Positions 26,139 to 34,349 of a stretch of DNA of 44,237 bases are shown piece after piece. The stretch lies in NCBI GenBank assembly GCA_945860785.1, contig CAMATD010000011.1:1-44237 (forward strand), written 5' to 3'. Position 1 is the stretch's first letter. Each line of letters starts with the position of its first letter. This DNA is from Variovorax sp. YR752. GTDB taxonomy: Bacteria > Pseudomonadota > Gammaproteobacteria > Burkholderiales > Burkholderiaceae_C. The notes under the pieces are model-generated. The model was not told where the DNA came from, searched no databases, and worked only from the letters and a program-made list of their open reading frames with translations. The translations under genes and the position numbers were made by a program.

Positions 26139-27681
26139 GATAAGGCGAGCCGGGTCTGCGCTCGAAGAACTTGGGGCTCGGCAGCATCACGGCAAGGCGC
26201 GCGGCTTCATTGGCGCTCAGGCGCGAGGCCGGCTTCCTGAAGTAGTACTGCGACGCCGCCTCGGCACCGAACACGCCTTCGCCCCATTCGACGTTGTTCA
26301 GGTAGATCTCGAGGATGCGCCGCTTGTCGAGCAGCACCTCGAGCAGCGTCGCGAGCACCAGCTCCTGGCCCTTGCGCAGCAATGTGCGTTCGCCGGAGAG
26401 CAGCAGGTTCTTCGCGAGCTGCTGCGTGATGGTGGAGCCGCCGCGCAGGCGCACCGGCTGCACCGGCCTGCCGCGTGCCACGGCGCGCGCGGCGCGCTTG
26501 GCCGCCAGCTCCTCGGCCTTGGCGTTGCGCGCACGCGCGCGTTCGATGGCTTCCCACTCGACGCCGTTGTGGTCGACAAAGCCGGCGTCCTCGCTCGCGA
26601 TGACGGCGCGCTTGAGGGTGTCGCTGATCTGCGCATACGGCACCCACTCCTGGCGCCATCCACCCTGGCTACCCTGGTGGAGCGCGATCTGCCAGGCTTC
26701 GGAGCGCTGGAAGGCCGTGCTCTGCGGATCGATCACCGCCATGGCGGCGATGCGCACCACGAAGAAGAGTTCGAGCGCCACGCCCGCCACCAGAAGGCAG
26801 GCGACCAGGCGCAGCACGGCTTTCATGTGCCGGCAAGCGAGCGAGGTGCGCAGTTCGGCCAGCACCTGCGCGGAAGGCGGGCGCACGCCGCGCCAGATCT
26901 CGAAGGATTCGGCCGCCTGCTCGACCAGCATGCCGAGCCCATCGCGCGGCACTGCACCGTGCGCTTCGGCCCAGGCCATGAAACCTGCGGCGGTAGGGCC
27001 GTACATCATGTCGACTGCAAGTGCGCCAGTGCGCAGCACCTTGGCGCTCACGGGCACGGCATCGCCCGCCAGGCTGGAGGCCGTGGCATTGAGCACCACA
27101 TCGAAGGTGCCCGGCACTTCATCGAGCGCCCACGCTTCGAGCGCAGCGCCGTGGCGCAGCGCGAGCGCGGCATGCCGCCGGACCACGGCGACGGCCTTGT
27201 CCACCGTGCGGTTGGCCACCACGATGCGCGAAGCGCCCGCGTCGAGCAGCGGGCCCAGCACGCCCGCGGCGGCGCCGCCGGCACCGATCAGCAGCAGTGC
27301 CTTGCCCGCCAGCGGCACGCCCGCATTGCACACGATGTCGTTGACGAGGCCGATGCCATCGGTGTTGTCGGCGTGGATGCTGCCGTCGGCCTCGAAGCGC
27401 AGCGTGTTGACCGCCTGCGCGAGCGTGGCGCGTTCGCTGGTGTGCTGCGCCAGCGCGGCAGCCTCGAACTTGAAGGGCACGGTGATGTTGCAGCCGCGCG
27501 CGGTGTCGCCGCGTTCGGCGGCATCGCGCCGGAACCCGGCAATGCCTTCGGCAAAAGCGCCGAGCGGAATCAGCCGCCGGCCATAGTCCATCTGCTGGCC
27601 GCAGAGTTCGGCAAAGCGGGCGTGGATGCGCGGCGAGCGGCTGTGCTCGACGGGGTTGCCCATGACACAGTACAGGTCCAT
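26083..27681 (-). CDS. Shikimate dehydrogenase fused in frame to a monofunctional transglycosylase (AroE-MtgA)
   Basis: One open frame of 532 codons encodes two proteins that are normally separate. Residues 1-285 are AroE: S-R-S-P near the start, N-I-T-V-P-F-K with catalytic Lys71, D-N-T-D-G with Asp108, and the NADP loop G-A-G-G-A-A. They would reduce 3-dehydroshikimate in the cytoplasm. From Met286 a transmembrane helix (about 288-310) leads into a GT51 domain with A-S-E-D-A-G-F-V-D-H and R-G-G-S-T-I-T-Q-Q-L-A-K-N, the MtgA lipid II polymerase. No stop lies between them, and Met286 (complement of 26824-26826) has no visible ribosome binding site. Topology permits a real fusion. Alternatively a lost base removed an aroE stop. 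It starts 2 nt after the TonB-like stop. Confidence 0.8.
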   Translation of the reverse strand: MDLYCVMGNPVEHSRSPRIHARFAELCGQQMDYGRRLIPLGAFAEGIAGFRRDAAERGDTARGCNITVPFKFEAAALAQHTSERATLAQAVNTLRFEADGSIHADNTDGIGLVNDIVCNAGVPLAGKALLLIGAGGAAAGVLGPLLDAGASRIVVANRTVDKAVAVVRRHAALALRHGAALEAWALDEVPGTFDVVLNATASSLAGDAVPVSAKVLRTGALAVDMMYGPTAAGFMAWAEAHGAVPRDGLGMLVEQAAESFEIWRGVRPPSAQVLAELRTSLACRHMKAVLRLVACLLVAGVALELFFVVRIAAMAVIDPQSTAFQRSEAWQIALHQGSQGGWRQEWVPYAQISDTLKRAVIASEDAGFVDHNGVEWEAIERARARNAKAEELAAKRAARAVARGRPVQPVRLRGGSTITQQLAKNLLLSGERTLLRKGQELVLATLLEVLLDKRRILEIYLNNVEWGEGVFGAEAASQYYFRKPASRLSANEAARLAVMLPSPKFFERRPGSPYLSGRASTVVARMPAAELP

Positions 27682-27683
27682 GG

Positions 27684-28535
27684 CTACTGGGACGAGAGTT
27701 CGATGGTCTCGTCGCGCGTGAACTTGAAGCGCGACTGCAGCACGATCTGGTCGGACTCCTTGCGCATCGCCGGGGTGAAGTTGCCGAAGCTGCCGATGCT
27801 GCGCACGATGGCCAGGGCCCGGCGGTCGAGCACGACGTCGCCCGAGCTTTCGTCGACCACGGTGTCGAGGACCTTGCCGTCGTGGTTGATGGTGACGGTC
27901 ATCTTGAGTTCGCCGTAGAGCTTCTTGCCGGCGGCGGTCGGGAAGTTCTCGGTGCCGCGCACCTCGATGCGGCGGCGCAGCGTGTCGACGTAGATCGCAT
28001 AGGCCGCCTCGCGCGTGGAGGGGCTCAGGTAGCGCTTCTTGGGGCGGGCGTTTTCCTCGTTCACGCGGCGCTCGATTTCGGCGAGCAGCTCGACCATCTG
28101 GCGGCGCTTGTCCTCGCGCGCGACGGCTTCGGTCGGGTCGCCCGCGTTGCGCGGATCGGGCACGGGCATGGCGGCCAGCTCGCGCTTGAGCTGCGCGAGC
28201 AGCTGCATCTGCTGGGCCTGCATGGCCTCGACCTGGCGCCGCGAATCCTCGAACGAGTCGCCCACGGACGTGAAGCTCGACGGCGGCAGCGGACTGGTCG
28301 CGCGGCCCTTGTCGAGGTCACCACCGCCCGCGAGCGAGGTCTGCGCCATGACGCGGGCCTTGGGGTCGGCCTTGTCGTTGGTCTTGCTGTTGACCAAGAT
28401 CACTTCGAGCGGCGTTTCGCTGAAGACGCGGTTGAACGACTCGGGGTCGACGAAGCGCACCGCGAGCAATGCGGCATGCGCGATGACCGACACGCCCAGT
28501 GCAATCTGCAGCGTGCTGAGGTCCTTGAAGTTCAT
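27684..28535 (-). CDS. TonB-family protein
   Basis: 283 residues. A single transmembrane helix lies near the N-terminus (L-G-V-S-V-I-A-H-A-A-L-L-A-V), then a long charged, coiled-coil-prone middle (about 110-190) and a C-terminal TonB-like domain (Y-G-E-L-K-M-T-V-T-I-N-H-D-G-K-V near 215). This layout is that of energy transducers linking the inner membrane to outer-membrane receptors, but no exbB or exbD lies nearby, so the partner is unknown. GGAGGAG just upstream of complement 28533-28535 fixes the start. Probably in one operon with the exonuclease gene upstream and aroE-mtgA downstream. Confidence 0.82.
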   Translation of the reverse strand: MNFKDLSTLQIALGVSVIAHAALLAVRFVDPESFNRVFSETPLEVILVNSKTNDKADPKARVMAQTSLAGGGDLDKGRATSPLPPSSFTSVGDSFEDSRRQVEAMQAQQMQLLAQLKRELAAMPVPDPRNAGDPTEAVAREDKRRQMVELLAEIERRVNEENARPKKRYLSPSTREAAYAIYVDTLRRRIEVRGTENFPTAAGKKLYGELKMTVTINHDGKVLDTVVDESSGDVVLDRRALAIVRSIGSFGNFTPAMRKESDQIVLQSRFKFTRDETIELSSQ

Positions 28536-28588
28536 TCTCGAAACTCCTCCAGGGGCTGCATTTCTCCGGACGTCTCGCCGAAGCACAT
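28532..28588 (-). CDS. Possible 18-codon ORF coupled to the TonB-like gene
   Basis: ATG (complement of 28586-28588) with GGAGG 8 nt upstream (28597-28601). The frame ends with a TGA overlapping the TonB-like ATG by 4 nt. The peptide (M-C-F-G-E-T-S-G-E-M...) is not recognised. The TonB-like gene also has its own good site, so the short frame may be incidental. Confidence 0.25.
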   Translation of the reverse strand: MCFGETSGEMQPLEEFRE

Positions 28589-28644
28589 TAAACAAACCTC
28601 CGCGCTACGCGCTTCGGTATTCGCCTTGGGAACGACCCGGCGGC

Positions 28645-30705
28645 TCATGCAGGTGTGTTTTCCGGGGTGGCCTCGCTGTCGCTCAGGTCGACGGCGATGG
28701 CGATCGGGCCGGCGACTTCTTCTTCGTCCTCGCCGCTGTCCTCCTCGGCCGCGGCATCGGCCTTCGGCGTGTCGAGGCGTTCGAGCACGGTGCCGGTCAC
28801 GTCGAGCGCGATTTCGTCGATCTCGCCGAGCTTCACGCGCAGGTGCGCGCCGCGTTCCTGCTGGCCGGCCACCGGGAACACCAGCGGCAGCGCGTCGGCA
28901 CGCACCAGCGCGCCGTTGGGAATGTCCTTGATGACCGTGGCCTCGAGCTCGGTGATGCCCTGCTGCTGCAGGTACTTGAGCGTCCAGAAGCGTTCCATGC
29001 CGCCCTGGTAGCCGTGGTAGGTCGCGTAGGCGGCGTCGAAGCCCGAGAGGATCGAGAACAGGTCGGCGTCCTTCGGCTTGAAGGGCGCGGCCAGCGCCGC
29101 GGTCTTGCCGTGGCGTGCGGCCGCGATGATCTGCCACTGATTGACGAGGTCGGTGTAGCGGCGCAGCGGCGAGGTGCTCCACGCGTAGCTCTTCACGCCC
29201 AGGCCGGCGTGCGGCAGTGCGCGCGTGCCCATGCGCACCTTGATGCCGGGCGCGAGGCTGGCCTGGCTGCGGTAGAGCCCGGGCACGCCGAGTTCGCCGA
29301 GCCAGCCGCCCCAGCTGCTGTTGGCCAGGATCATCGCCTCGGACACGATCAGGTCGAGCGGCGCGCCGCGCTGGCGCGTGCTGATCTGCACCTGCTCGTT
29401 GCCGGTGGGTTCGCTGCCGTCGTTGCCGACGAGGCGGAAGTTGTAGTCGGGCCGGTTGAAGTTCTCGGGCTTGCCGCGCACCACCTCGCGCTGCGCCTTC
29501 AGCTGCTTCGCGAGGCGGAACAGGAAGGAGAGCGGAGCGCGCAGGTTGGCCGCGGCTTCGGGCGTGTTATCGCTCGTGAACGCGGCGTCTTCGAGCCAGG
29601 GCTGCGTGACGACGGCATCGAGCTGGTCATGACGCAGGTTGGCCACGATCGGCACGCGTTCGAGCTTCGTCTCGGTGCCCTGGAGCTCGAGCGTGGCTTC
29701 GTCGAAGCGCGCGTAGAGCGACACGGCCGGCCGGTCGCCGCCTTCGAGCAGCGTGTAGGTGTTGACCACCTCGTCGGGCAGCATCGTGATCTTGTAGCCC
29801 GGCATGTAGACCGTCGACATGCGCGCGCGCGCCACGTTGTCGATGGCGCTGCCCGGCGTCAGCGCCAGGGCCGGCGCCGCGATGTGGATGCCGACCGTGA
29901 CGGTGCCGCTGCCCAGGCCCTGCACCGACAGTGCATCGTCGATTTCGGTGGTCTGCGAATCGTCGATCGAGAAGGCCTGCACGCCGGTGGCCACGGGGAG
30001 GTCGTCGACGATGGCCGGTGCCGCGAGCGCCGGAAAGCCGGTGCCCTTGGGAAAGTTCTCGAACAGAAAGCGCCGCCAGTGGAACTGATAGGGCGAGTCG
30101 ATGGCACCGGCACGCTCCAGCAGATCGAGCGGCGGGCGCTGCGTGGCGCGCGCGGCGTCGACCACGGCCTTGTATTCGGGGGCGTTCTTGTCGGGCTTGA
30201 ACAGGATCTTGTAGAGCTGCTCGCGGATCGGCGGCGGGCACACGCCCTCGGCCAGTTGCCCGGCCCATTCGACGATCTGCGCCTGGATGACCTTCTTCTT
30301 CTCGATGGCGGCCAGCGCCTGCTGCACGATTTCGGCAGGCGCTTTCTTGAAGCGCCCCTTGCCCGCGCGGCGGAAGTAGTGCGGCGCCTCGAACAGCGCG
30401 AACAGCGCGGCGGCCTGCTGCGCGAGCGTGGGCTTGTCGCTGAAATAGTCCGATGCAAGATCGGCAAAGCCGAATTCGCCCTCGGCCGCGAATTCCCAGG
30501 CGAGGTCGAGGTCCATGGCGGCGGCGAGCGCGCGCGCCTCGGCGATCAGTTCGGCCGGTGACGGCTTCTCGAAACGCAGAACGATGTTGGCGCCCTTGAC
30601 CTTGACGCGCTTGCCAGTTTCGAGCTCGACCTGCGCCGAGGCTTCGGCTTCCGACAGCACGCGGCCGCCGAGGTACTTGCCGGCTTCTTCAAACAATACA
30701 AACAT
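28645..30705 (-). CDS. RNase II-family exoribonuclease (RNB domain)
   Basis: 686-residue 3'-5' exoribonuclease. The RNB catalytic core carries the metal-binding motif S-I-D-D-S-Q-T-T-E-I-D-D-A (about residues 245-257), followed by G-I-H-I-A-A-P and, downstream, S-T-S-P-L-R-R-Y-T-D-L-V-N-Q. Cold-shock and S1-type RNA-binding regions flank it in reduced form. The last 45 residues are very acidic (E-E-D-S-G-E-D-E-E-E). It degrades single-stranded RNA, as RNase II and RNase R do; which subtype it is cannot be decided by eye. 47 nt downstream of the esterase gene on the same strand. Confidence 0.9.
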   Translation of the reverse strand: MFVLFEEAGKYLGGRVLSEAEASAQVELETGKRVKVKGANIVLRFEKPSPAELIAEARALAAAMDLDLAWEFAAEGEFGFADLASDYFSDKPTLAQQAAALFALFEAPHYFRRAGKGRFKKAPAEIVQQALAAIEKKKVIQAQIVEWAGQLAEGVCPPPIREQLYKILFKPDKNAPEYKAVVDAARATQRPPLDLLERAGAIDSPYQFHWRRFLFENFPKGTGFPALAAPAIVDDLPVATGVQAFSIDDSQTTEIDDALSVQGLGSGTVTVGIHIAAPALALTPGSAIDNVARARMSTVYMPGYKITMLPDEVVNTYTLLEGGDRPAVSLYARFDEATLELQGTETKLERVPIVANLRHDQLDAVVTQPWLEDAAFTSDNTPEAAANLRAPLSFLFRLAKQLKAQREVVRGKPENFNRPDYNFRLVGNDGSEPTGNEQVQISTRQRGAPLDLIVSEAMILANSSWGGWLGELGVPGLYRSQASLAPGIKVRMGTRALPHAGLGVKSYAWSTSPLRRYTDLVNQWQIIAAARHGKTAALAAPFKPKDADLFSILSGFDAAYATYHGYQGGMERFWTLKYLQQQGITELEATVIKDIPNGALVRADALPLVFPVAGQQERGAHLRVKLGEIDEIALDVTGTVLERLDTPKADAAAEEDSGEDEEEVAGPIAIAVDLSDSEATPENTPA

Positions 30706-30752
30706 GGCGCGGATTGTCCCACGCAGGACGGGGCCGCCCGGCCCGGCGGTGC

Positions 30753-31346
30753 TCAGACCGGGTTGATGAACGCCATCACGTCGTCGAGATGCGCCTTTTC
30801 GAAATCGGACAGGGCGTGGTCGCCGTCTTCCAGTAGCTTGATGTTGCTGTCCGGGTAACGTGCCGACATCTCATGCCAGTCGAGCGCCTCGTCGCCCTTC
30901 GCGATGACCGCGAAGACGCGCTCGGGCCGCGTGAGCGGGCCGACTTCCATCGCCCGCAGTTCGTGGATGTATTCGGGCCGGAAATAGAAATGCTCGGCCG
31001 GGTCGTGCCAGACGGTCTGGTCGCCGATGTAACGCGTGAGGTCGCGCGCCGGGTGCACGGCCGGGTTGAGCAGCACGGCGCGGCAGCGCGTCATGCCGGC
31101 GACGTAGGTGGCGTAGAAGCCGCCCAGCGACGAGCCGATCACGGCCATCGACTTGCGCGGCCAGTGCGCGATGCCCTTCATCACCATGTCGATGGCGTCG
31201 TGCGGCGAGGGCGGCAGCTGCGGGCACCACCACTCGAGGTTCGGATGCTGTTTCGCCACGTGCTGGGCCACGAGCCGCGCCTTGGTCGAACGAGGCGAGG
31301 AACGGAAGCCGTGCAGGTACAACAGGTGAGTGGTTTGCGGGTCCAT
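30753..31346 (-). CDS. YqiA-type alpha/beta-hydrolase (UPF0227 esterase)
   Basis: 197 residues. Y-L-H-G-F-R-S-S-P begins the fold, and G-S-S-L-G-G-F-Y-A carries the nucleophile Ser73; the final D-G-D-H-A-L-S-D-F gives the His. E. coli YqiA (193 residues) is a small esterase of this type. The start (complement of 31344-31346) fits the family. The frame remains open to 31586, and a start at 31565 has a good ribosome binding site, but the extra sequence is not typical of the family (see the upstream region). Confidence 0.85.
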   Translation of the reverse strand: MDPQTTHLLYLHGFRSSPRSTKARLVAQHVAKQHPNLEWWCPQLPPSPHDAIDMVMKGIAHWPRKSMAVIGSSLGGFYATYVAGMTRCRAVLLNPAVHPARDLTRYIGDQTVWHDPAEHFYFRPEYIHELRAMEVGPLTRPERVFAVIAKGDEALDWHEMSARYPDSNIKLLEDGDHALSDFEKAHLDDVMAFINPV

Positions 31347-31729
31347 GCGGGGAGTGGCCGGGAGGTGCGAACGCCGCACCTCGCTTGCCGAAGGGACGCA
31401 ATTTTGCATGAGGTCTGCGCTCGCGAAGCGGCTTGCGGCGTGCAAAAACCCTGAGGCGGAGGGTTCTTGGGAAAAGCAATAACTTATAACTACTTGGCGC
31501 GTACCGGCATCCTGGACTTCGGCTTGGAGTTGTGGGTCGTGGGCCTGGAATTCGAAAATATTCATGGCGCTGCCCCTCGTTGCCACCGTTGCACGGGCAG
31601 CGGTGAACCAGCCTGCAAAAGAAAAAGGAAGGTGGCCCGAGTTTCGTGCCGCATTTCACGACGCGCATCCCATGAAAGGGGTAGGCGCGCCCGGGTTTTC
31701 TGTGGGCGCCGAGGCTTATGCTCCAACCC
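31347..31729. other. Gene-poor region between the esterase and the two-component system
   Basis: About 380 bp without a confident gene. On the minus strand a frame starts at complement 31565 with GAGGGG upstream and reads into the esterase gene; the first 30 or so codons (M-N-I-F-E-F-Q-A-H-D-P...) could be a leader peptide. A terminator-like hairpin lies inside (31441-31465). On the plus strand TATGCT (31717-31722) is a candidate -10 for the response regulator. Nothing else stands out. Confidence 0.45.
31441..31465 (-). terminator. Terminator-like hairpin upstream of the esterase gene
   Basis: Read on the minus strand: AACCCT, loop CCGCCTC, AGGGTT, giving five consecutive T residues from the end of the stem. 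It lies 100 nt before the esterase start and downstream of a possible short leader frame, so it could attenuate the esterase operon. Confidence 0.5.
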
Positions 31730-31767
31730 ATGAACACTGAGGCTCAGGATGACGGGACGCTGCGCCG

Positions 31768-32475
31768 ATGGGCGTGCTCGTGGTCGAGGACGACAGCCGC
31801 GCGCGTGCCTTCTTCGAGGCCAGCGTGCAGCGCAGTCCGCGCCTCTTCTGGCTGGGCAGCGCGGGCACCGTGCAGGAGGCGCTGACCTGGCTGGCCCGCA
31901 CCACGACGATGCCCGATGTGTTGCTGGTGGACCTCGGTATGCCCGACGGCACCGGCCTGGACGTGATCCGCGACGCCGTCGCGCGCTTTCCCGGTTGCGA
32001 GCCGCTGGTGGTGTCGGTCTTCGGCGACGAAGAGAACGTGCTCGCCAGCATCGAGGCCGGCGCCGTGGGCTACATCCACAAGGACGCCGCCCCCGAGAAC
32101 ATCGCGCAGACCATCGTGGAGATGAAGGCCGGCGCCTCGCCGATCTCGCCCATGATCGCGCGGCGGGTGCTGGCCAAGTACCGCAGCCTGCAATCGGCGA
32201 GCCTCGGTGCGGCGGCGGCCGCCGCCGCACCGGGTGTCGTGCCCGAGGTGACCGCCGACGAGGGCGAACGTGGCCTCCTGTCGGCCCGCGAGCACGAGGT
32301 GCTGACGCTGATCGCCCGCGGCTTTTCGTATGCGGAGATCGCGCGGCTCAAGGGCCTGAGCGTGCACACGGTGCAGACCCACATCAAGAACCTCTACGGC
32401 AAGCTCGCGGTGCATTCCAAGAGCGAGGCGGTGTTCGAGGCCACGCGTCTCGGCCTGCTGTCTCACCCGGGCTGA
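31768..32475 (+). CDS. Response regulator, NarL/LuxR type
   Basis: 235 residues. The receiver domain starts V-L-V-V-E-D-D and has the phosphoacceptor Asp55 in L-L-V-D-L-G-M-P-D-G and the conserved Lys in Y-I-H-K-D-A. A poly-Ala linker (about 150-157) leads to a LuxR-type helix-turn-helix, L-S-A-R-E-H-E-V-L-T-L-I-A-R-G...V-H-T-V-Q-T-H-I-K-N-L. ATG 31768 is the first start in frame but lacks a ribosome binding site. ATG 31730, in another frame, lies 7 nt after a -10-like TATGCT and would join the domain if one base were missing in the GGG near 31769. Pairs with the kinase gene 6 nt downstream. Confidence 0.88.
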   Translation: MGVLVVEDDSRARAFFEASVQRSPRLFWLGSAGTVQEALTWLARTTTMPDVLLVDLGMPDGTGLDVIRDAVARFPGCEPLVVSVFGDEENVLASIEAGAVGYIHKDAAPENIAQTIVEMKAGASPISPMIARRVLAKYRSLQSASLGAAAAAAAPGVVPEVTADEGERGLLSAREHEVLTLIARGFSYAEIARLKGLSVHTVQTHIKNLYGKLAVHSKSEAVFEATRLGLLSHPG

Positions 32476-32481
32476 GGGCGG

Positions 32482-34316
32482 ATGCTGCCGAGGCTGGCGT
32501 CGCTGCTTTCGCTGTGGCTGGCAGTGCTGCTGGCGGGGGGCGCCGGGGCCGCGGGTGCGGCGGAAAGTTCGATCGAATTGCACAGCGGTTCCGTCACGAC
32601 CACGGTCGATGGCGTCACGCGCACGGAGCCGGTCGAACTCTCCTACCACTGGGATCGCCAGCATCGAGGCCGTCCCGGCTTCGCGAGCTTCGACCTGCCG
32701 TTCACCCTCGCGGCCACGCCCGAGACCCCCTGGGGCATCTTCATTCCCCGGGTCGGCAATGTTTCGAGGTGCAGCTCAATGGCGCCTTGCTGCAGGTCTA
32801 CGGTGACCTGGGTGCAGGCAACGGCGCCGACTATGCCAAGGCGCCCATCTACGTGCCGGTGCCCGGACGGCTGCTGAGAGTCGGCGACAACCACCTGCAG
32901 ATCCGCATTCGCGCCGACAGCGCCCGACGCGCCGGCCTTTCGCGCGTGACCGTCGGGCCGGCCACGCCGGTGCGCACCGAGCTTTTCGAGAGCGCCTACG
33001 CCTGGCGCTTCACCGGTTCCGTGCTGCTGACCGCCTTCAGCCTGATCGTTGGCGGTATCGCGCTGGCGCTCTGGCTGACGCAGGTCGACACCGGTGCGGT
33101 GGGGCGGCATCGGCGCGAAGGCATCTATTTCTGGGCCGCGCTGGCCGAGTTCTGCTGGGCGCTGCGGGTGGCCGACGGCGTGATTTCCGACCCCCCGCTG
33201 CCCTGGGGCGTCTGGGGCGTGCTGATGGCTGCCTGCTACGCGGGCTGGGCCGCCTCCGCCATGATGTTCTGCTACCACCTGGCGGGATGGAGTCGGCGCC
33301 CCCGGGTGCAATGGGTGCGCTGGCCGCTGGCCGCCATCGTGGCCGGAACGGTGGTGTTCACCGCGATGTCGCTGCAGCGCCAAGAGCCTCTGTGGCTGAC
33401 CGGGTGGCTCGCGGTCGAGATCGTGATCATCGTTTGCTTCGTCGGCGCCTTTGCCATTGCCACCGTGCGCCGGCCGAATGCCGAGCAGTGGCTGGTGGCC
33501 GGCGCCGCGCTGGTCACGGTGGCGTTCGGCACGCGGGACTGGCTGGTGATCCGCCTGAGCGACGCCTATGGCGAAACCACCTGGGTGCGCTATTCGTCGG
33601 TGTTCTTCGGCATTGCGCTGTTGCTGATCGTGCTGCGGCGTTTTCATGCCGCGAGCGTCGAGGCGCGCGACTGGGTCAAGGCGCTGGCCGACCGGGTGGC
33701 CCAGCGCGAGCGCGAGCTGGCTTTTACCTACGCGGAACTCGAGGAGGTGGCGCGCGACCAGGCGCGCACCCACGAGCGCGAACGCATCCTGCGCGACATG
33801 CACGACGGCGTGGGCTCGCACATCAGCTCGGCGATCCGGCAGTTGCAGTCGGGCCAGACCAGCTCGGAAGAGCTGCTGCGCACGCTGCGCGACTCGCTCG
33901 ACCAGCTCAAGCTGTCGATCGACTCGATCCACCTGCCGCTGGGCGACGTCGGCGCCTTGCTGGCGGCGCTGCGCTACCGGCTGGAACCCCGCCTGCTGGC
34001 GGCGGGCATCGAGTTCGAGTGGGCGGTGGACGAAGTGGCGCCGGTGAAGCTGCTCGACGCGCAGGCCATGCGACAGCTGCAGTTCCTGCTGTTCGAGGCC
34101 ATCTCGAACGTGCTGCAGCACGGCCATGCCAGCGTGCTGCGGATCGAGGCCGGCATGCAGGGCGACACGGTGCAACTGCGGGTGATCGACAACGGCCGGG
34201 GGTTCGATGCGTCGCAGGTGCCGAGGGCGTTGTCGGAGCGTGCCGGGGCGGTGGGGGCCCGGCTGGCGCTTGAAAGCCGACCGGGGCGCACGGTCGTTCA
34301 GCTGAGTTTCGACTGA
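32482..34316 (+). pseudogene. Sensor histidine kinase, apparent one-base frameshift
   Basis: The N-terminal part (from ATG 32482) has a cleavable signal sequence and a beta-rich sensor segment ending at W-G-I-F-I-P-R-V-G-N. The rest lies in the next frame from F-E-V-Q-L-N-G-A-L. Adding one base near 32760-32764 joins them into about 612 residues. After the periplasmic domain come about seven membrane helices (33000-33640), then the phosphoacceptor region R-D-M-H-D-G-V-G-S-H-I-S and an ATPase domain with E-A-I-S-N-V-L-Q-H and D-N-G-R-G-F-D. This is the NarX/DesK class, the usual partner of LuxR-type regulators. As written the kinase is broken; a sequencing error is equally possible. Confidence 0.75.
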
Positions 34317-34334
34317 GATGCCTTGCGGGGCGCG

Positions 34335-34340
34335 GATAAT
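34335..34340 (+). promoter_or_regulatory. Candidate -10 box of rodA
   Basis: GATAAT ends 9 nt before ATG 34350, implying a very short leader. No clear -35 is seen. Confidence 0.35.
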
Positions 34341-34349
34341 CTGCCCCCT

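Noticed and set aside
31467..31733. Plus-strand 88-codon frame before the response regulator
   Set aside because: Composition like non-coding sequence (Arg- and Cys-rich end) and no RBS.
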